33,589 nt of DNA from contig CAYJAP010000004.1 in NCBI GenBank assembly GCA_964368425.1, forward strand, positions 1 through 33,589, read 5' to 3'. The notes under the pieces were generated by a model. It was not told where the DNA came from and made no database searches. It worked only from the letters and a program-made list of their open reading frames with translations. Origin of the DNA: CAYJAP01 sp964368425. GTDB lineage: Bacteria; Bacillota; Clostridia; Christensenellales; UBA1242. Below, piece after piece: positions 17,366 through 24,954 of this stretch (positions within the stretch are counted from its first letter, which is position 1; every line of letters begins with the position of its first letter). The translations under genes were made by a program, and so were the position numbers.

Positions 17366-17442
17366 AAGATGGTTTAACTGATAAATTGCAAGGGGGCTTG
17401 TAATTTCGTGTGTGTGGCGACGATGTTAACCATCTTTTTTTT
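17366..17442 (+). terminator. Branched terminator / structured RNA between rpmE and prmC
   Basis: An outer stem of about 12 bp (17366-17378 with 17425-17436, one bulged T) encloses a second hairpin of 8 bp with a GGGG loop (17385-17392 with 17397-17404) and a weak 4-bp hairpin (17406-17409 with 17420-17423). The outer stem is followed by a run of eight T residues. It should end the rpmE transcript; prmC begins 14 nt later, so read-through or a branch-dependent choice would set prmC-prfA expression. Confidence 0.65.
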
Positions 17443-17455
17443 GTGAAAGGGAAAT

Positions 17456-18223
17456 ATGTTAAAGAATAAATTGATAACAATTCTTGGAGAAGAAAAGAAA
17501 CACGAGGCGGATATAATTATCAGAGAATTTTTCATCGACGATAGCAGTACTGCAAAGTGTGTGCGTATAGCAAAAAAGAGGGCCAAGGATAAACCCCTAC
17601 AGTATCTTGTAGGAAACGTAGAGTTTTTAGGGGTAAATATTAGATGCAATCGCAACGTGCTAATTCCTAGGAACGAAACAGAGTTGTTGGCAGATATTGT
17701 GGTGAAAGAATGTTCGGCAGCAGAGAGTGTTCTAGACCTTTGTTGTGGCAGTGGCTGTATCGGATTGGCGATAAAGAACCATCTATCATGCGAAGTAGAC
17801 TGTTGTGATATATCAGCAAAGGCTATTAGAGAGTGTGCAAAAAATGCAAGGAATAATGGGCTGAAAGTGACTGCTTTTCGCAGCAATTTGTTTGATAAAG
17901 TTGTAGGGTGTTACGACGTTATCGTATGTAATCCGCCATATATAAAAACAGAAGATATTTCGACATTGCAAGTCGAAGTGCAAAAGTACGAACCGCATAT
18001 CGCACTTGACGGTGGCGAAGACGGATACAAATTCTACCGAGAGATAATTGCTGAAGCTCCGAAATATCTCAATAAGAATGGTAAAATGTTTTTTGAGATT
18101 GGTATCGGACAAGAAAAAGAAATTGTTGCGTTACTAAAAAATGATTGCAAAAAGATTCGTGTAATTAAGGATTATAACAATATTAATAGATTTATAAGTG
18201 CGGAAATAAAGGAGAGAAAATGA
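17456..18223 (+). CDS. prmC: Release factor glutamine methyltransferase PrmC
   Basis: SAM-dependent enzyme that methylates the glutamine of the GGQ motif in peptide-chain release factors. Visible: an N-terminal helical region, PLQYLVGNVEFLG, the IPRNETELL segment, the SAM-binding VLDLCCGSGCIGLA (near residues 92-105) and the catalytic NPPYI (substrate glutamine binding) followed by EPHIALDGGEDG. Length 255 aa is slightly short but complete. The stop overlaps the prfA start by 4 nt (ATGA), so the methylase is translationally coupled to its substrate. Gene order is prmC then prfA, the reverse of the common prfA-prmC order. Confidence 0.95.
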   Translation: MLKNKLITILGEEKKHEADIIIREFFIDDSSTAKCVRIAKKRAKDKPLQYLVGNVEFLGVNIRCNRNVLIPRNETELLADIVVKECSAAESVLDLCCGSGCIGLAIKNHLSCEVDCCDISAKAIRECAKNARNNGLKVTAFRSNLFDKVVGCYDVIVCNPPYIKTEDISTLQVEVQKYEPHIALDGGEDGYKFYREIIAEAPKYLNKNGKMFFEIGIGQEKEIVALLKNDCKKIRVIKDYNNINRFISAEIKERK

Positions 18224-19290
18224 TAGATAAATTAAAAAAAATAAGTGATAGGTTTGATGAAGTGTCGGCGCAGGTTGTGTTGCCGGAGAACATATCAGAC
18301 AATAAGAAATATAAAGCTCTTATGAAAGAGTACTCTACTTTGTCGCCTATTGTAGAGGCCTACAAACAATATCTCTCAATTGAAAAAGATTTAGAGGATG
18401 CTAAGTATATTTTATCTACAGAAAAGGATGTTGAGCTGTGTGATTTAGCAGAGGAAGAAATTAGTCAAAGTAAAAAGAAATTAGAGTTGCAGAAAGAAAA
18501 TTTAAAAATATTACTGCTTCCTAAAGATGAAAATGATGATAAAAACGTAATTGTGGAAATACGTGGAGGAGCAGGCGGCGATGAGGCAAGTTTGTTTGCT
18601 GGAGTGTTGACGAGAATGTACGGTAAGTATGCTGAAAGACATCGCTGGAAGGTGGAGTTTTTATCTAAAAACGAAACTGAGTTGGGCGGTATGAAGGAAG
18701 TAGTATTTAAAATAATAGGTAAAGGGGCGTACAGTGATCTTAAATTTGAGAGCGGCGTGCACAGAGTCCAGAGAGTCCCAGAAACCGAAAGTCAGGGTCG
18801 TATACACACGAGCACTGCTACAGTTGCGGTGTTGCCTGAACAAGAGGATATAGAACTAGATATCGACGAAAAAGAGCTTAAGGTAGATACTTATCGTAGT
18901 AGTGGGGCTGGTGGTCAGCATGTAAACACTACCGATAGTGCGATACGAATCACTCACTTACCAACTGGCATGGTGGTAACTTGTCAGGATGGTAGAAGCC
19001 AGATAAAGAACAGGGAAATGGCGATGCAGTTGCTAAAAAATAAGCTGTACGACTATTATCAAACACAAGCAGATGCGCAGTATGCTGAGAATCGTAAAGC
19101 GCAGGTAGGTACAGGCGATAGAAGTGAGCGCATAAGGACGTATAACTACCCACAGGGACGCATCACCGATCATAGAATTGGGTTTACAGCATACAACTTG
19201 ACGGAGTTCATAGATGGTAACCTGACAGAAATGATAGATGCTTTAAAGATTGCTGAAAGAGAATATAAATTATCTAATGCTGATATGTAG
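18220..19290 (+). CDS. prfA: Peptide chain release factor 1
   Basis: RF1 reads UAA and UAG stops and triggers peptide release in the ribosome. The 356-aa protein has the class I signature: VHRVQRVPETESQGRIHT with the tripeptide anticodon element PxT (here PET, as in Bacillus-type RF1) and the peptidyl-transferase GGQ in SSGAGGQHVNTTDSAIR. The N-terminal helical domain and C-terminal LTEFIDGNLTEMIDAL are complete. The ATG overlaps the prmC stop. The ribosome site GGAGAG lies within the prmC end. Confidence 0.97.
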   Translation: MIDKLKKISDRFDEVSAQVVLPENISDNKKYKALMKEYSTLSPIVEAYKQYLSIEKDLEDAKYILSTEKDVELCDLAEEEISQSKKKLELQKENLKILLLPKDENDDKNVIVEIRGGAGGDEASLFAGVLTRMYGKYAERHRWKVEFLSKNETELGGMKEVVFKIIGKGAYSDLKFESGVHRVQRVPETESQGRIHTSTATVAVLPEQEDIELDIDEKELKVDTYRSSGAGGQHVNTTDSAIRITHLPTGMVVTCQDGRSQIKNREMAMQLLKNKLYDYYQTQADAQYAENRKAQVGTGDRSERIRTYNYPQGRITDHRIGFTAYNLTEFIDGNLTEMIDALKIAEREYKLSNADM

Positions 19291-19381
19291 ATAGCTCTGC
19301 TGGAGAAACGTGTTTTTGTTTTACAAAAAAGACTTTTTCTGTTAATCTGTAATAGATATTTATAATAAATAAGGAGAGAAT

Positions 19382-19843
19382 ATGATCTATTTAGCATATG
19401 ACCATGGTGGTTATAACTTAGCCAACAAAATAAAAAAGTTTTTTGTAGATAACGACATTGAATTTCAAGCGGTCGCAACGGAGGACTATAATGATGCTGA
19501 TGACTTCACCGATTTCTCTTTTTACGCCAACGATAAAATAATAAAAAGTGTGAAAAATAAAGGCATATATATTTGCCGCAACGGCGTGGGTATGTGTATG
19601 GTTGCAAACCGAAACAAGGGAATACGTGCTGTTAATGCAAACAACCCTCTTCTCGCTAAGCAGGCTCGGGAGCACCATAATGCAAATGTACTGTGTCTGG
19701 GCGGTGACTATATTTCTTATTCCAAGGCTATCAAGATTGTAAAGACTTTCTTAGAAACCCCGTTTTTAGGAGGAAGATATCTGAGACGTGTTAAAAAGCT
19801 GGAAAGTGATAAATTTGCCGATTTGAATATAAAGGTTAAATAA
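19382..19843 (+). CDS. RpiB/LacAB-family sugar-phosphate isomerase
   Basis: Ribose-5-phosphate isomerase B-type enzyme (ribulose-5-P to ribose-5-P) or a related aldose/ketose phosphate isomerase. The N-terminal YLAYDHGGYNL matches the RpiB phosphate-binding DHGG block, and AREHHNANVLCLGG matches the C-terminal REHNxAN block. The usual CGTGIG anion-hole loop reads CRNGVG: the catalytic cysteine is kept but Gly-Thr is replaced by Arg-Asn. This may alter substrate, so I leave the symbol empty. 153 aa, normal length. ATG with AAGGAGAG 5 nt upstream. It follows prfA by 91 nt; rpiB-type genes are also near prfA-prmC in Bacillus. Confidence 0.88.
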   Translation: MIYLAYDHGGYNLANKIKKFFVDNDIEFQAVATEDYNDADDFTDFSFYANDKIIKSVKNKGIYICRNGVGMCMVANRNKGIRAVNANNPLLAKQAREHHNANVLCLGGDYISYSKAIKIVKTFLETPFLGGRYLRRVKKLESDKFADLNIKVK

Positions 19844-19845
19844 AT

Positions 19846-19874
19846 TTTACGTAACATAATGTAAATAATATAAT
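19846..19874 (+). promoter_or_regulatory. Sigma-A promoter of the lipoprotein gene
   Basis: TTTACG (19846-19851) and TATAAT (19869-19874) with a 17-nt spacer; the start codon is 28 nt after the -10. Confidence 0.6.
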
Positions 19875-19902
19875 AGTATATATAAAGTAATGGGAGAACA
19901 AT

Positions 19903-20580
19903 ATGAAAAAGCAAGTTTTACTGTTACTTTTTTTATCTTTTAGCATTATGTTATTTAGTTCGTGTGCAAGTAAATTTCATCTCGCGAAAGATAATATTGC
20001 CGAGGTTAGAACTGTTTTGTATGAAGCCTCTAATGATAGAGTATCTGTTACGTATATGTGCGGGTATCGAGAGGAAGGGTATATCATTAATGGATATGCG
20101 ACTCCGCTGATAGAGTTCGGAGTGTTAACTTTTGACTTTGAAGATATAAGATTAGATAATGATCCAATGTTTGCTCTTATTATTGGCACTACACGATACG
20201 ACGGTTCGTTAGAGCAGAACCCGTTCAATAATACGTTTGTTGTTGACATTAAGAAGATAGCTGTTGCCAATAACATTATAGCTACGTTCATATCGGGTAA
20301 TATACAAGAAGAGTTGGTTTTAAAGAAAGTTAATAAAGATTGGGACGTAGATCATGAAAAAGCCTTAGAAATTGCGTGTAATAAATTATCCTCCGCTTTA
20401 CATGATTTTGAGAAAGATGGAATTTTTCTTGGTGAGTGTTATATTAAGATTGTAAATGATACAGAAATCGGTGACCAGGAATACTATTGGTACGTTAATA
20501 TAGTTGGTCGCACGGGCAAGAGTTGTTCGGTTATTATTAATCCATATACGGGAGATGTTTTAGCGCAGAGAGTTTTGTAG
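19903..20580 (+). CDS. Predicted lipoprotein of unknown function
   Basis: A 225-aa protein with a lipoprotein signal: MKKQ, a hydrophobic run and the lipobox-like FSSC with the lipidation cysteine at residue 21 (Phe at -3 is unusual but tolerated). The mature part has no recognised catalytic motif. Its last ~30 residues (YYWYVNIVG...VIINPYTGDVLAQ) resemble the end of a PepSY-type domain, where a beta strand is followed by a P-x-T-G-x-V turn; this is a weak resemblance. It is transcribed from its own promoter after rpiB and before hflX. Surface localisation is well supported; function is not. Confidence 0.8.
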   Translation: MKKQVLLLLFLSFSIMLFSSCASKFHLAKDNIAEVRTVLYEASNDRVSVTYMCGYREEGYIINGYATPLIEFGVLTFDFEDIRLDNDPMFALIIGTTRYDGSLEQNPFNNTFVVDIKKIAVANNIIATFISGNIQEELVLKKVNKDWDVDHEKALEIACNKLSSALHDFEKDGIFLGECYIKIVNDTEIGDQEYYWYVNIVGRTGKSCSVIINPYTGDVLAQRVL

Positions 20581-20619
20581 TATTTATTGTTATAGCAACA
20601 GAGTTGACATCAAGAGTAT

Positions 20620-20648
20620 TTGCTGAATCTCTATAAATCTGCTATAAT
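20620..20648 (+). promoter_or_regulatory. Probable promoter of hflX
   Basis: TATAAT (20643-20648) has a TGC extended -10 and TTGCTG (20620-20625) 17 nt upstream. A TTGACA at 20604 is too far away for this -10. The leader would be only about 12 nt and holds the GAGGT ribosome site. Confidence 0.5.
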
Positions 20649-20666
20649 ATTCACAATGAGGTAGAT

Positions 20667-22241
20667 ATGCAGTTTGATAATAGAGTGTCGAAGAAGTACG
20701 TTGACAAGCTCTCTGAGCATGTTAATAAGATATATGATAAGAACAGTTTTATCCCATTAGAATTATTAACGGATATGGTTTTTGTTTCAGATAAAACGGG
20801 GTTTGAGTGTGCTGCTGTTATATCTAAAAAGGGCGTAATTACCGACGTTTATATTGGAGACAAGAATAGTGTATCTATTACAGTTGAAAGATTTAATAAG
20901 CGTCAAAATGGCTTGCGCGTTATCCATACCCATCCGAGCGGAAGTTCGAAGTTAAGTGCAATGGATAAAAGTTTATTATTAAATAACAACTTAGATTGTA
21001 TATGTGCAATCTCGATTAAAGATGGGAATGCTTATGACGCAGAAGTAGGATTTATAAACGGTGATCATGTAGATACTGTTCATGTTGCAAATGCGCAGTA
21101 TATAAATAAAATGGGGTTGATGGAAAAAATAAGAGAGTACAACGATTTGTTTCTAAAGAATGTCGACCAAAACAGCACAGGCTCAGAGATATTAAGAGCT
21201 GTGTTGGTGTTAGTGTCATTTAATAAAAAAACCAATATCGAATATGGTTTACAGGAGTTAGAGAATCTTGCTGGCACTCAAGGAATTGTTTCTGTGGCAT
21301 CTGTATTTCAAAATAGAGATAAACCAGATGTTACACATTTAGTAGGAGAGGGAAAGGTTGCAGAAATAAAACAACTCATTCAATTACATGATGCTAATCT
21401 TGTAATATTTAATAACGAATTATCAGGCAGTCGGTTAAATAATTTAGAAACTGCCTTTCAAACAAAGGTTATTGACAGAAACATGTTAATACTTGACATA
21501 TTCTCCACCCGTGCCAATAGTAGAGAGGCAATATTACAGATAGAGCTAGCGCAGTTGAAATATAGATTACCTCGTTTGTATGGTATAGCTAATTCACAGG
21601 GGCGGTTTGGTGGTGGTGTAGGACAAAGAGGTCCGGGTGAAACAAAGTTAGAGATAAGCCGAAGGGTTATAGAAAAAGACATATTTAAGAAAGAGCAGGA
21701 GTTAAGTAAAATTTCTCAAGGAAGAGAACTCACTAGACGTAGCCGACAGAGAGAAAATGTGAAGAGCGTTGCTATTGTGGGTTATACCAATAGCGGTAAA
21801 AGCACTTTACTAAATACAATAACTAAAGCCAGTGTATATGCTAAAGACGAACTCTTTGCTACACTAAATACAACAACAAGAAGTTTATGGTTGGATAGTG
21901 GCAAACAAATTGTCCTGACAGATACGGTAGGATTTATTAGCGATCTTCCCCATGAGTTTATTAAGGCTTTTAATAGTACTTTGGAAGAAACTGTGCGGGC
22001 AGACTTGCTCATACATGTAGTTGATGCTAGCAATCCCGACTATGAGTTGCAACAACAAGTTGTGGAGGATTTATTAGAGAGTTTGGGAGCAGATTCGAAT
22101 ATTATTACTGCATACAACAAGATTGATAAGTTAACCGACACTAGCAAGTTGCCCCAGGGAGATAATTGTGTGTTAATAAGTGCATCAAAAAACATTGGTA
22201 TAGCTGAGTTGCGTGAGAAGATAAAAAGTAACTTGTTTTAA
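20667..22241 (+). CDS. hflX: Ribosome-associated GTPase HflX with JAMM-like N-terminal domain
   Basis: HflX is a GTPase that binds the ribosome and can split stalled 70S particles. From about residue 170 the protein is typical: the HflX domain, the Gly-rich GQRGPGETKLE (319-329), G1 GYTNSGKST (372-380), G3 DTVGF and G4 NKID. The first ~165 residues are extra relative to short HflX proteins and contain IHTHPSGSSKLSAMD, that is H87-x-H89-P with S97 and D100, the spacing of a JAMM/MPN metalloprotease site (as in RadC). 524 aa in total. Start ATG with GAGGT. A terminator follows at once. Confidence 0.93.
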   Translation: MQFDNRVSKKYVDKLSEHVNKIYDKNSFIPLELLTDMVFVSDKTGFECAAVISKKGVITDVYIGDKNSVSITVERFNKRQNGLRVIHTHPSGSSKLSAMDKSLLLNNNLDCICAISIKDGNAYDAEVGFINGDHVDTVHVANAQYINKMGLMEKIREYNDLFLKNVDQNSTGSEILRAVLVLVSFNKKTNIEYGLQELENLAGTQGIVSVASVFQNRDKPDVTHLVGEGKVAEIKQLIQLHDANLVIFNNELSGSRLNNLETAFQTKVIDRNMLILDIFSTRANSREAILQIELAQLKYRLPRLYGIANSQGRFGGGVGQRGPGETKLEISRRVIEKDIFKKEQELSKISQGRELTRRSRQRENVKSVAIVGYTNSGKSTLLNTITKASVYAKDELFATLNTTTRSLWLDSGKQIVLTDTVGFISDLPHEFIKAFNSTLEETVRADLLIHVVDASNPDYELQQQVVEDLLESLGADSNIITAYNKIDKLTDTSKLPQGDNCVLISASKNIGIAELREKIKSNLF

Positions 22242-22263
22242 AGAACCATTCAGGTTCTTTTTT
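22241..22263 (+). terminator. Terminator of hflX
   Basis: A 7-bp stem (22241-22247 with 22253-22259), a 5-nt loop and a T run to 22263, starting at the last base of the stop codon. Confidence 0.8.
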
Positions 22264-22283
22264 ATAAGTTCTTGAAATGGGTA

Positions 22284-22312
22284 TTGAAATTGCTCGTAGA
22301 AAGTGGTATTCT
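22284..22312 (+). promoter_or_regulatory. Promoter of the first GNAT gene
   Basis: TTGAAA (22284-22289) and TATTCT (22307-22312) have a 17-nt spacer and a TGG extended -10. The ATG lies 8 nt after the -10, so the transcript would be leaderless or nearly so. Confidence 0.6.
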
Positions 22313-22320
22313 ATAGGTGT

Positions 22321-23291
22321 ATGATAGATGAATTAAAAGAAGTTATTTTGGTTGGAAGAAAGAAACCTTCTCTAGTTGAAGCCATGGCTTTAAATGCTTT
22401 TTTAAAGCAGCATCCGGATTCAAGACTTTGTGTCGCTAAGAACGGTTCTTTTTTTACCACTCTATATTCACACGAAGAAAGTGAATTAAAGGCGTTTACT
22501 TTCTCTAAGTCTAAGAGAGATAGTGACACTCGTCAATTACTTCCAATAGAAATAGGATATCTTAAATATTACACTACAGACCGCTATGTTGCCGNNNNNN
22601 NNNNNNNNNNNNNNNNNNNNNNNNNNNNNNNNNNNNNNNNNNNNNNNNNNNNNNNNNNNNNNNNNNNNNNNNNNNNNNNNNNNNNNNNNNNNNNCTTCCA
22701 ATAGAAATAGGATATCTTAAATATTACACTACAGACCGCTATGTTGCCGAAACTTTGGATGTTACGTCGTATGCGTGGGAAGATATTGTTAATTCTCTAG
22801 ATGTTATATTAGATGCAAACATATATGTGGAAAGATTAGAGGTGGATGATAAATTCCAAAATTTGGGTATTGGAAGGACGTTGCTAAAGATTGTACAAGA
22901 AGAAGCTCAGCAACTTGAAATTAAGGAGATTGCTCTTTCATCTCAATCTGACCGCGTGCGTGCCAGGGATAAAGACGGAAAAAAGTTGCCGTATAGAATA
23001 GATAAAAATTTAGAGTTCTATATGTCCGAAGGATTTGAACCATCACGTCAATCAGAGGCCGAAGTAAGGGCACTTGTTCGCAGTGATGTTTACTGTTGTG
23101 TCAGCATGGTTAAAAAGATTTCTCCACATCTTAACCCTGCCGCTAAAGTTACAGGCAGGGCGTTCTTCTTACGTCCAAGTGAAAAAGAATTTGTTATTAA
23201 ACAGATAGCTAAAATCATAGACGCTCCTGAAAATAATCTATCAACGAAAGATAAGATGGTAGAAATGTTTAATAAAACTTTTAGGAGATAG
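22321..23291 (+). CDS. GNAT-family acetyltransferase, interrupted by an artificial gap
   Basis: Acetyl-CoA-dependent N-acetyltransferase fold; substrate unknown. The frame runs into 100 Ns at 22595-22694. The 55 bases before the gap are repeated exactly after it (22695-22749); removing the Ns and one copy (155 nt) joins the two halves in frame and gives a 271-aa protein. The GNAT core is VERLEVDDKFQNLGIGRTLL (beta-strand 4 and the acetyl-CoA pyrophosphate loop Q-x-x-G-x-G), followed by LEFYMSEGFEP near the C-terminal strand. An apparent TTG start at 22755 is only a by-product of the gap. A paralogue follows after 2 nt. ATG 22321 is chosen because its N-terminus (VILVGRKKP) aligns with the paralogue. 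Confidence 0.8.
22540..22594 (+). repeat. 55-bp exact repeat flanking the N run, copy 1
   Basis: Identical to 22695-22749. The length and position are typical of two contig ends that share an assembler overlap, not of a biological repeat. Confidence 0.9.
22595..22694. other. Assembly gap of 100 Ns
   Basis: Exactly 100 undetermined bases, a conventional scaffold spacer. The flanking 55-bp identity indicates that the true gap is negative (the contigs overlap). Confidence 0.97.
22695..22749 (+). repeat. 55-bp exact repeat flanking the N run, copy 2
   Basis: Identical to 22540-22594; probably the same genomic bases represented twice. Confidence 0.9.
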
Positions 23292-23293
23292 TC

Positions 23294-23980
23294 ATGGGAA
23301 TTGACACGATTTTTGTTGGAAATGAGAAGCCTGACTTGGCTAAAATGATGGCGCTCAAGAAATATTTGGAATCCCATAAGGATACAATACTTTCTACGAC
23401 AAAAGACGGTAAACTTTTTTTCATGCAGAATGAGACTTATCCTGAAAGTAAGAGAGGATCTCTTGAGGCATATACTTTCGTCGATTATTGGAGAAATGAT
23501 GATGGGAGTCTGAAGCCTATATCTATTGCAGATGCGGGATATATGTTTTCTCTAAAAGATTTATCGGGTGTTCGTAAAGTGTTTTATGTGGCTGAATTAA
23601 ATGTTGGTGAAGAATTTCGAAATAATGGTATAGGGTCTATAATGGTCCACTATTTGATGGATTTATCGGCAGAGTTGGGATACAGTAGCTTTACACTATG
23701 CTCCCTCTTGGCTTTGGGTGAAAATAGAAACAAAGACTCGGAGTTTCCTTACGTGGACAAAAACTTTATCTTCTACAAAAATATGGGCATGGAGCCTGAG
23801 GCTGGATACGAGAGAAGAGATGATAGAGATATTTCCTTCACTCCGATGATAAAGATGTTGAATGTTGTTAAGCCGGCACTCAACAGGCCTACAGAATTAA
23901 GCATTTTCTTCACTCAGGAGCGGGTTGAACAACAAAGTTGTCTGAGAGAAAAAATAAATAATAGTTGTGCATCAAGGTAG
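23294..23980 (+). CDS. Second GNAT-family acetyltransferase (paralogue)
   Basis: A 228-aa GNAT-like protein related to the gene just upstream: both open with a short strand (IFVGNEKP here, VILVGRKKP there), then a helix, a strand with FF, AYTF/AFTF, and a shared GNAT core. Here the acetyl-CoA loop is RNNGIGSIM, and FIFYKNMGMEPE closes the domain. The ATG is 2 nt after the stop of the first gene, with AGGAGA overlapping that stop, so they form an operon. The last ~20 residues are hydrophilic and not shared. Substrate unknown. Confidence 0.78.
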   Translation: MGIDTIFVGNEKPDLAKMMALKKYLESHKDTILSTTKDGKLFFMQNETYPESKRGSLEAYTFVDYWRNDDGSLKPISIADAGYMFSLKDLSGVRKVFYVAELNVGEEFRNNGIGSIMVHYLMDLSAELGYSSFTLCSLLALGENRNKDSEFPYVDKNFIFYKNMGMEPEAGYERRDDRDISFTPMIKMLNVVKPALNRPTELSIFFTQERVEQQSCLREKINNSCASR

Positions 23981-24075
23981 TAACAAAAATAAAGACTTTC
24001 TCATAGTATGAATTATAAAAACAAAATATTACTAAAGATAAGTGTTTTGTTTTAAATACATATAGGAGGAAGTCT

Positions 24076-24291
24076 ATGTTTTTTGGAAATGGATTTGGCG
24101 GAGGCTGCGGAGGTTCAGGCGGCGGATTTGGCGGTGATAACTGCTCATGTCTAATCTTAATAATGCTTCTTTGTGGCTGCGGTTGCGGCGGTTCAAACAA
24201 CAACATGTTACAAGGTTGTGGCTGCTGTGATATAATCTTATTACTATTATTATTACAATGTTGTGGCTGCGGCTGTGGTTGTGGTAAATAA
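24076..24291 (+). CDS. Small Cys/Gly-rich protein
   Basis: A 71-aa protein with 14 cysteines and 22 glycines. It starts MFFGNGFGGGCGG, then has two short hydrophobic stretches (LILIMLL and IILLLLLL) each followed by Cys-Gly repeats such as CGCGCGK at the end. The AGGAGGAAG ribosome site and the terminator immediately after it support a real gene. Similar peptides in clostridia carry a misleading label of chorion class high-cysteine proteins; this is my recollection of a family name, not a search result. Disulfide cross-linking in spore coat or exosporium would suit the composition, but that is inference. A sigma-K-like box (AC-N17-CATAGTATG, ending at 24010) lies upstream and is only suggestive. 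Confidence 0.72.
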   Translation: MFFGNGFGGGCGGSGGGFGGDNCSCLILIMLLCGCGCGGSNNNMLQGCGCCDIILLLLLLQCCGCGCGCGK

Positions 24292-24314
24292 TACATAAGT
24301 AGTACTTATGAGTA

Positions 24315-24345
24315 AACAACACCCCCTCGGGTGTTGTTTTTATTT
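24315..24345 (+). terminator. Terminator of the Cys/Gly-rich gene
   Basis: A perfect 10-bp stem (24315-24324 with 24329-24338), a 4-nt loop and a T-rich tail. A second 7-bp hairpin (24294-24300 with 24304-24310) directly precedes it. Confidence 0.85.
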
Positions 24346-24402
24346 TGTAGTATATTTTGAATAATATTTACTTTACATAACCCATACAATTATTTATGCT
24401 AT

Positions 24403-24426
24403 AAAAAAACTACCTACAGGTAGTTT
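24403..24426 (-). terminator. Terminator of nrdR
   Basis: On the minus strand an 8-bp stem (24419-24426 with 24407-24414) and a 4-nt loop are followed by a T run (A tract to 24403 on the plus strand). It overlaps the stop codon. Confidence 0.75.
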
Positions 24427-24883
24427 AGCCGTCTATTAAATCTTCAAACTCATCAATAAATCTTTTAAAGTGACTTACGTCTTTAAATTTTCTATACACA
24501 GATGCAAATCGTATATATGATATTTCATCTAGCTCTTTTAACCTCGTCATAACCATTTCGCCAATCTTGTAACTAGGCACTTCTTGCTCTAAACTATTAG
24601 CTAATTGTTTCTCAATGTCTTTTACGAGATTATCAATCTGCTCAGCCGTAACCTGCCTTTTTTCGCATGCCTTTATTATGCCTTGTTTAATCTTGTTAGC
24701 ATTGAACGCTTGACGACTATTATCGTTTTTAATAATCAAAATAGGCGTAAGCTCTATAGTCTCATACGTTGTGAATCTTTTTCCGCAAGATAAACACTCC
24801 CGTCTTCTTCTAATACTGTTACTATCTGTACTTCTGCTGTCTATAACTTTACTTTCTTCACAGCCGCAAAACATGCACTTCAT
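24425..24883 (-). CDS. nrdR: Transcriptional repressor NrdR
   Basis: NrdR represses ribonucleotide reductase operons in response to the ATP/dATP balance. Zinc ribbon with C3, C6, C30 and C33 (CMFC...CLSC), the RRRRECLSCGKRFTTYE segment, then an ATP-cone domain starting at LTPILIIKNDNSRQAFNANK. Normal length (152 aa). The start ATG on the minus strand has GGAGAAAG upstream. It is divergent from spoIVA. No nrd genes or NrdR-box pairs are seen in this window, so its targets are elsewhere. Confidence 0.97.
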   Translation of the reverse strand: MKCMFCGCEESKVIDSRSTDSNSIRRRRECLSCGKRFTTYETIELTPILIIKNDNSRQAFNANKIKQGIIKACEKRQVTAEQIDNLVKDIEKQLANSLEQEVPSYKIGEMVMTRLKELDEISYIRFASVYRKFKDVSHFKRFIDEFEDLIDG

Positions 24884-24910
24884 AATCTTTCTCCTATTAT
24901 CGACAGAAAG

Positions 24911-24939
24911 ATTGTAACAAATAAAAATCTTTTTGTAAA
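24911..24939 (-). promoter_or_regulatory. Sigma-A promoter of nrdR
   Basis: On the minus strand TTTACA (24934-24939) and TACAAT (24911-24916) have a 17-nt spacer and a TGT extended -10. Confidence 0.7.
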
Positions 24940-24954
24940 TCTTTTCAGAAAACT

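Noticed and set aside
22755..23291. Separate GNAT gene starting after the N run
   Set aside because: The TTG is internal; collapsing the 55-bp overlap joins it in frame with the upstream part.
24018..24053. AT-only hairpin before the Cys/Gly-rich gene
   Set aside because: Nine A-T-rich pairs with an 18-nt loop are expected by chance in such DNA and there is no T tract after it.
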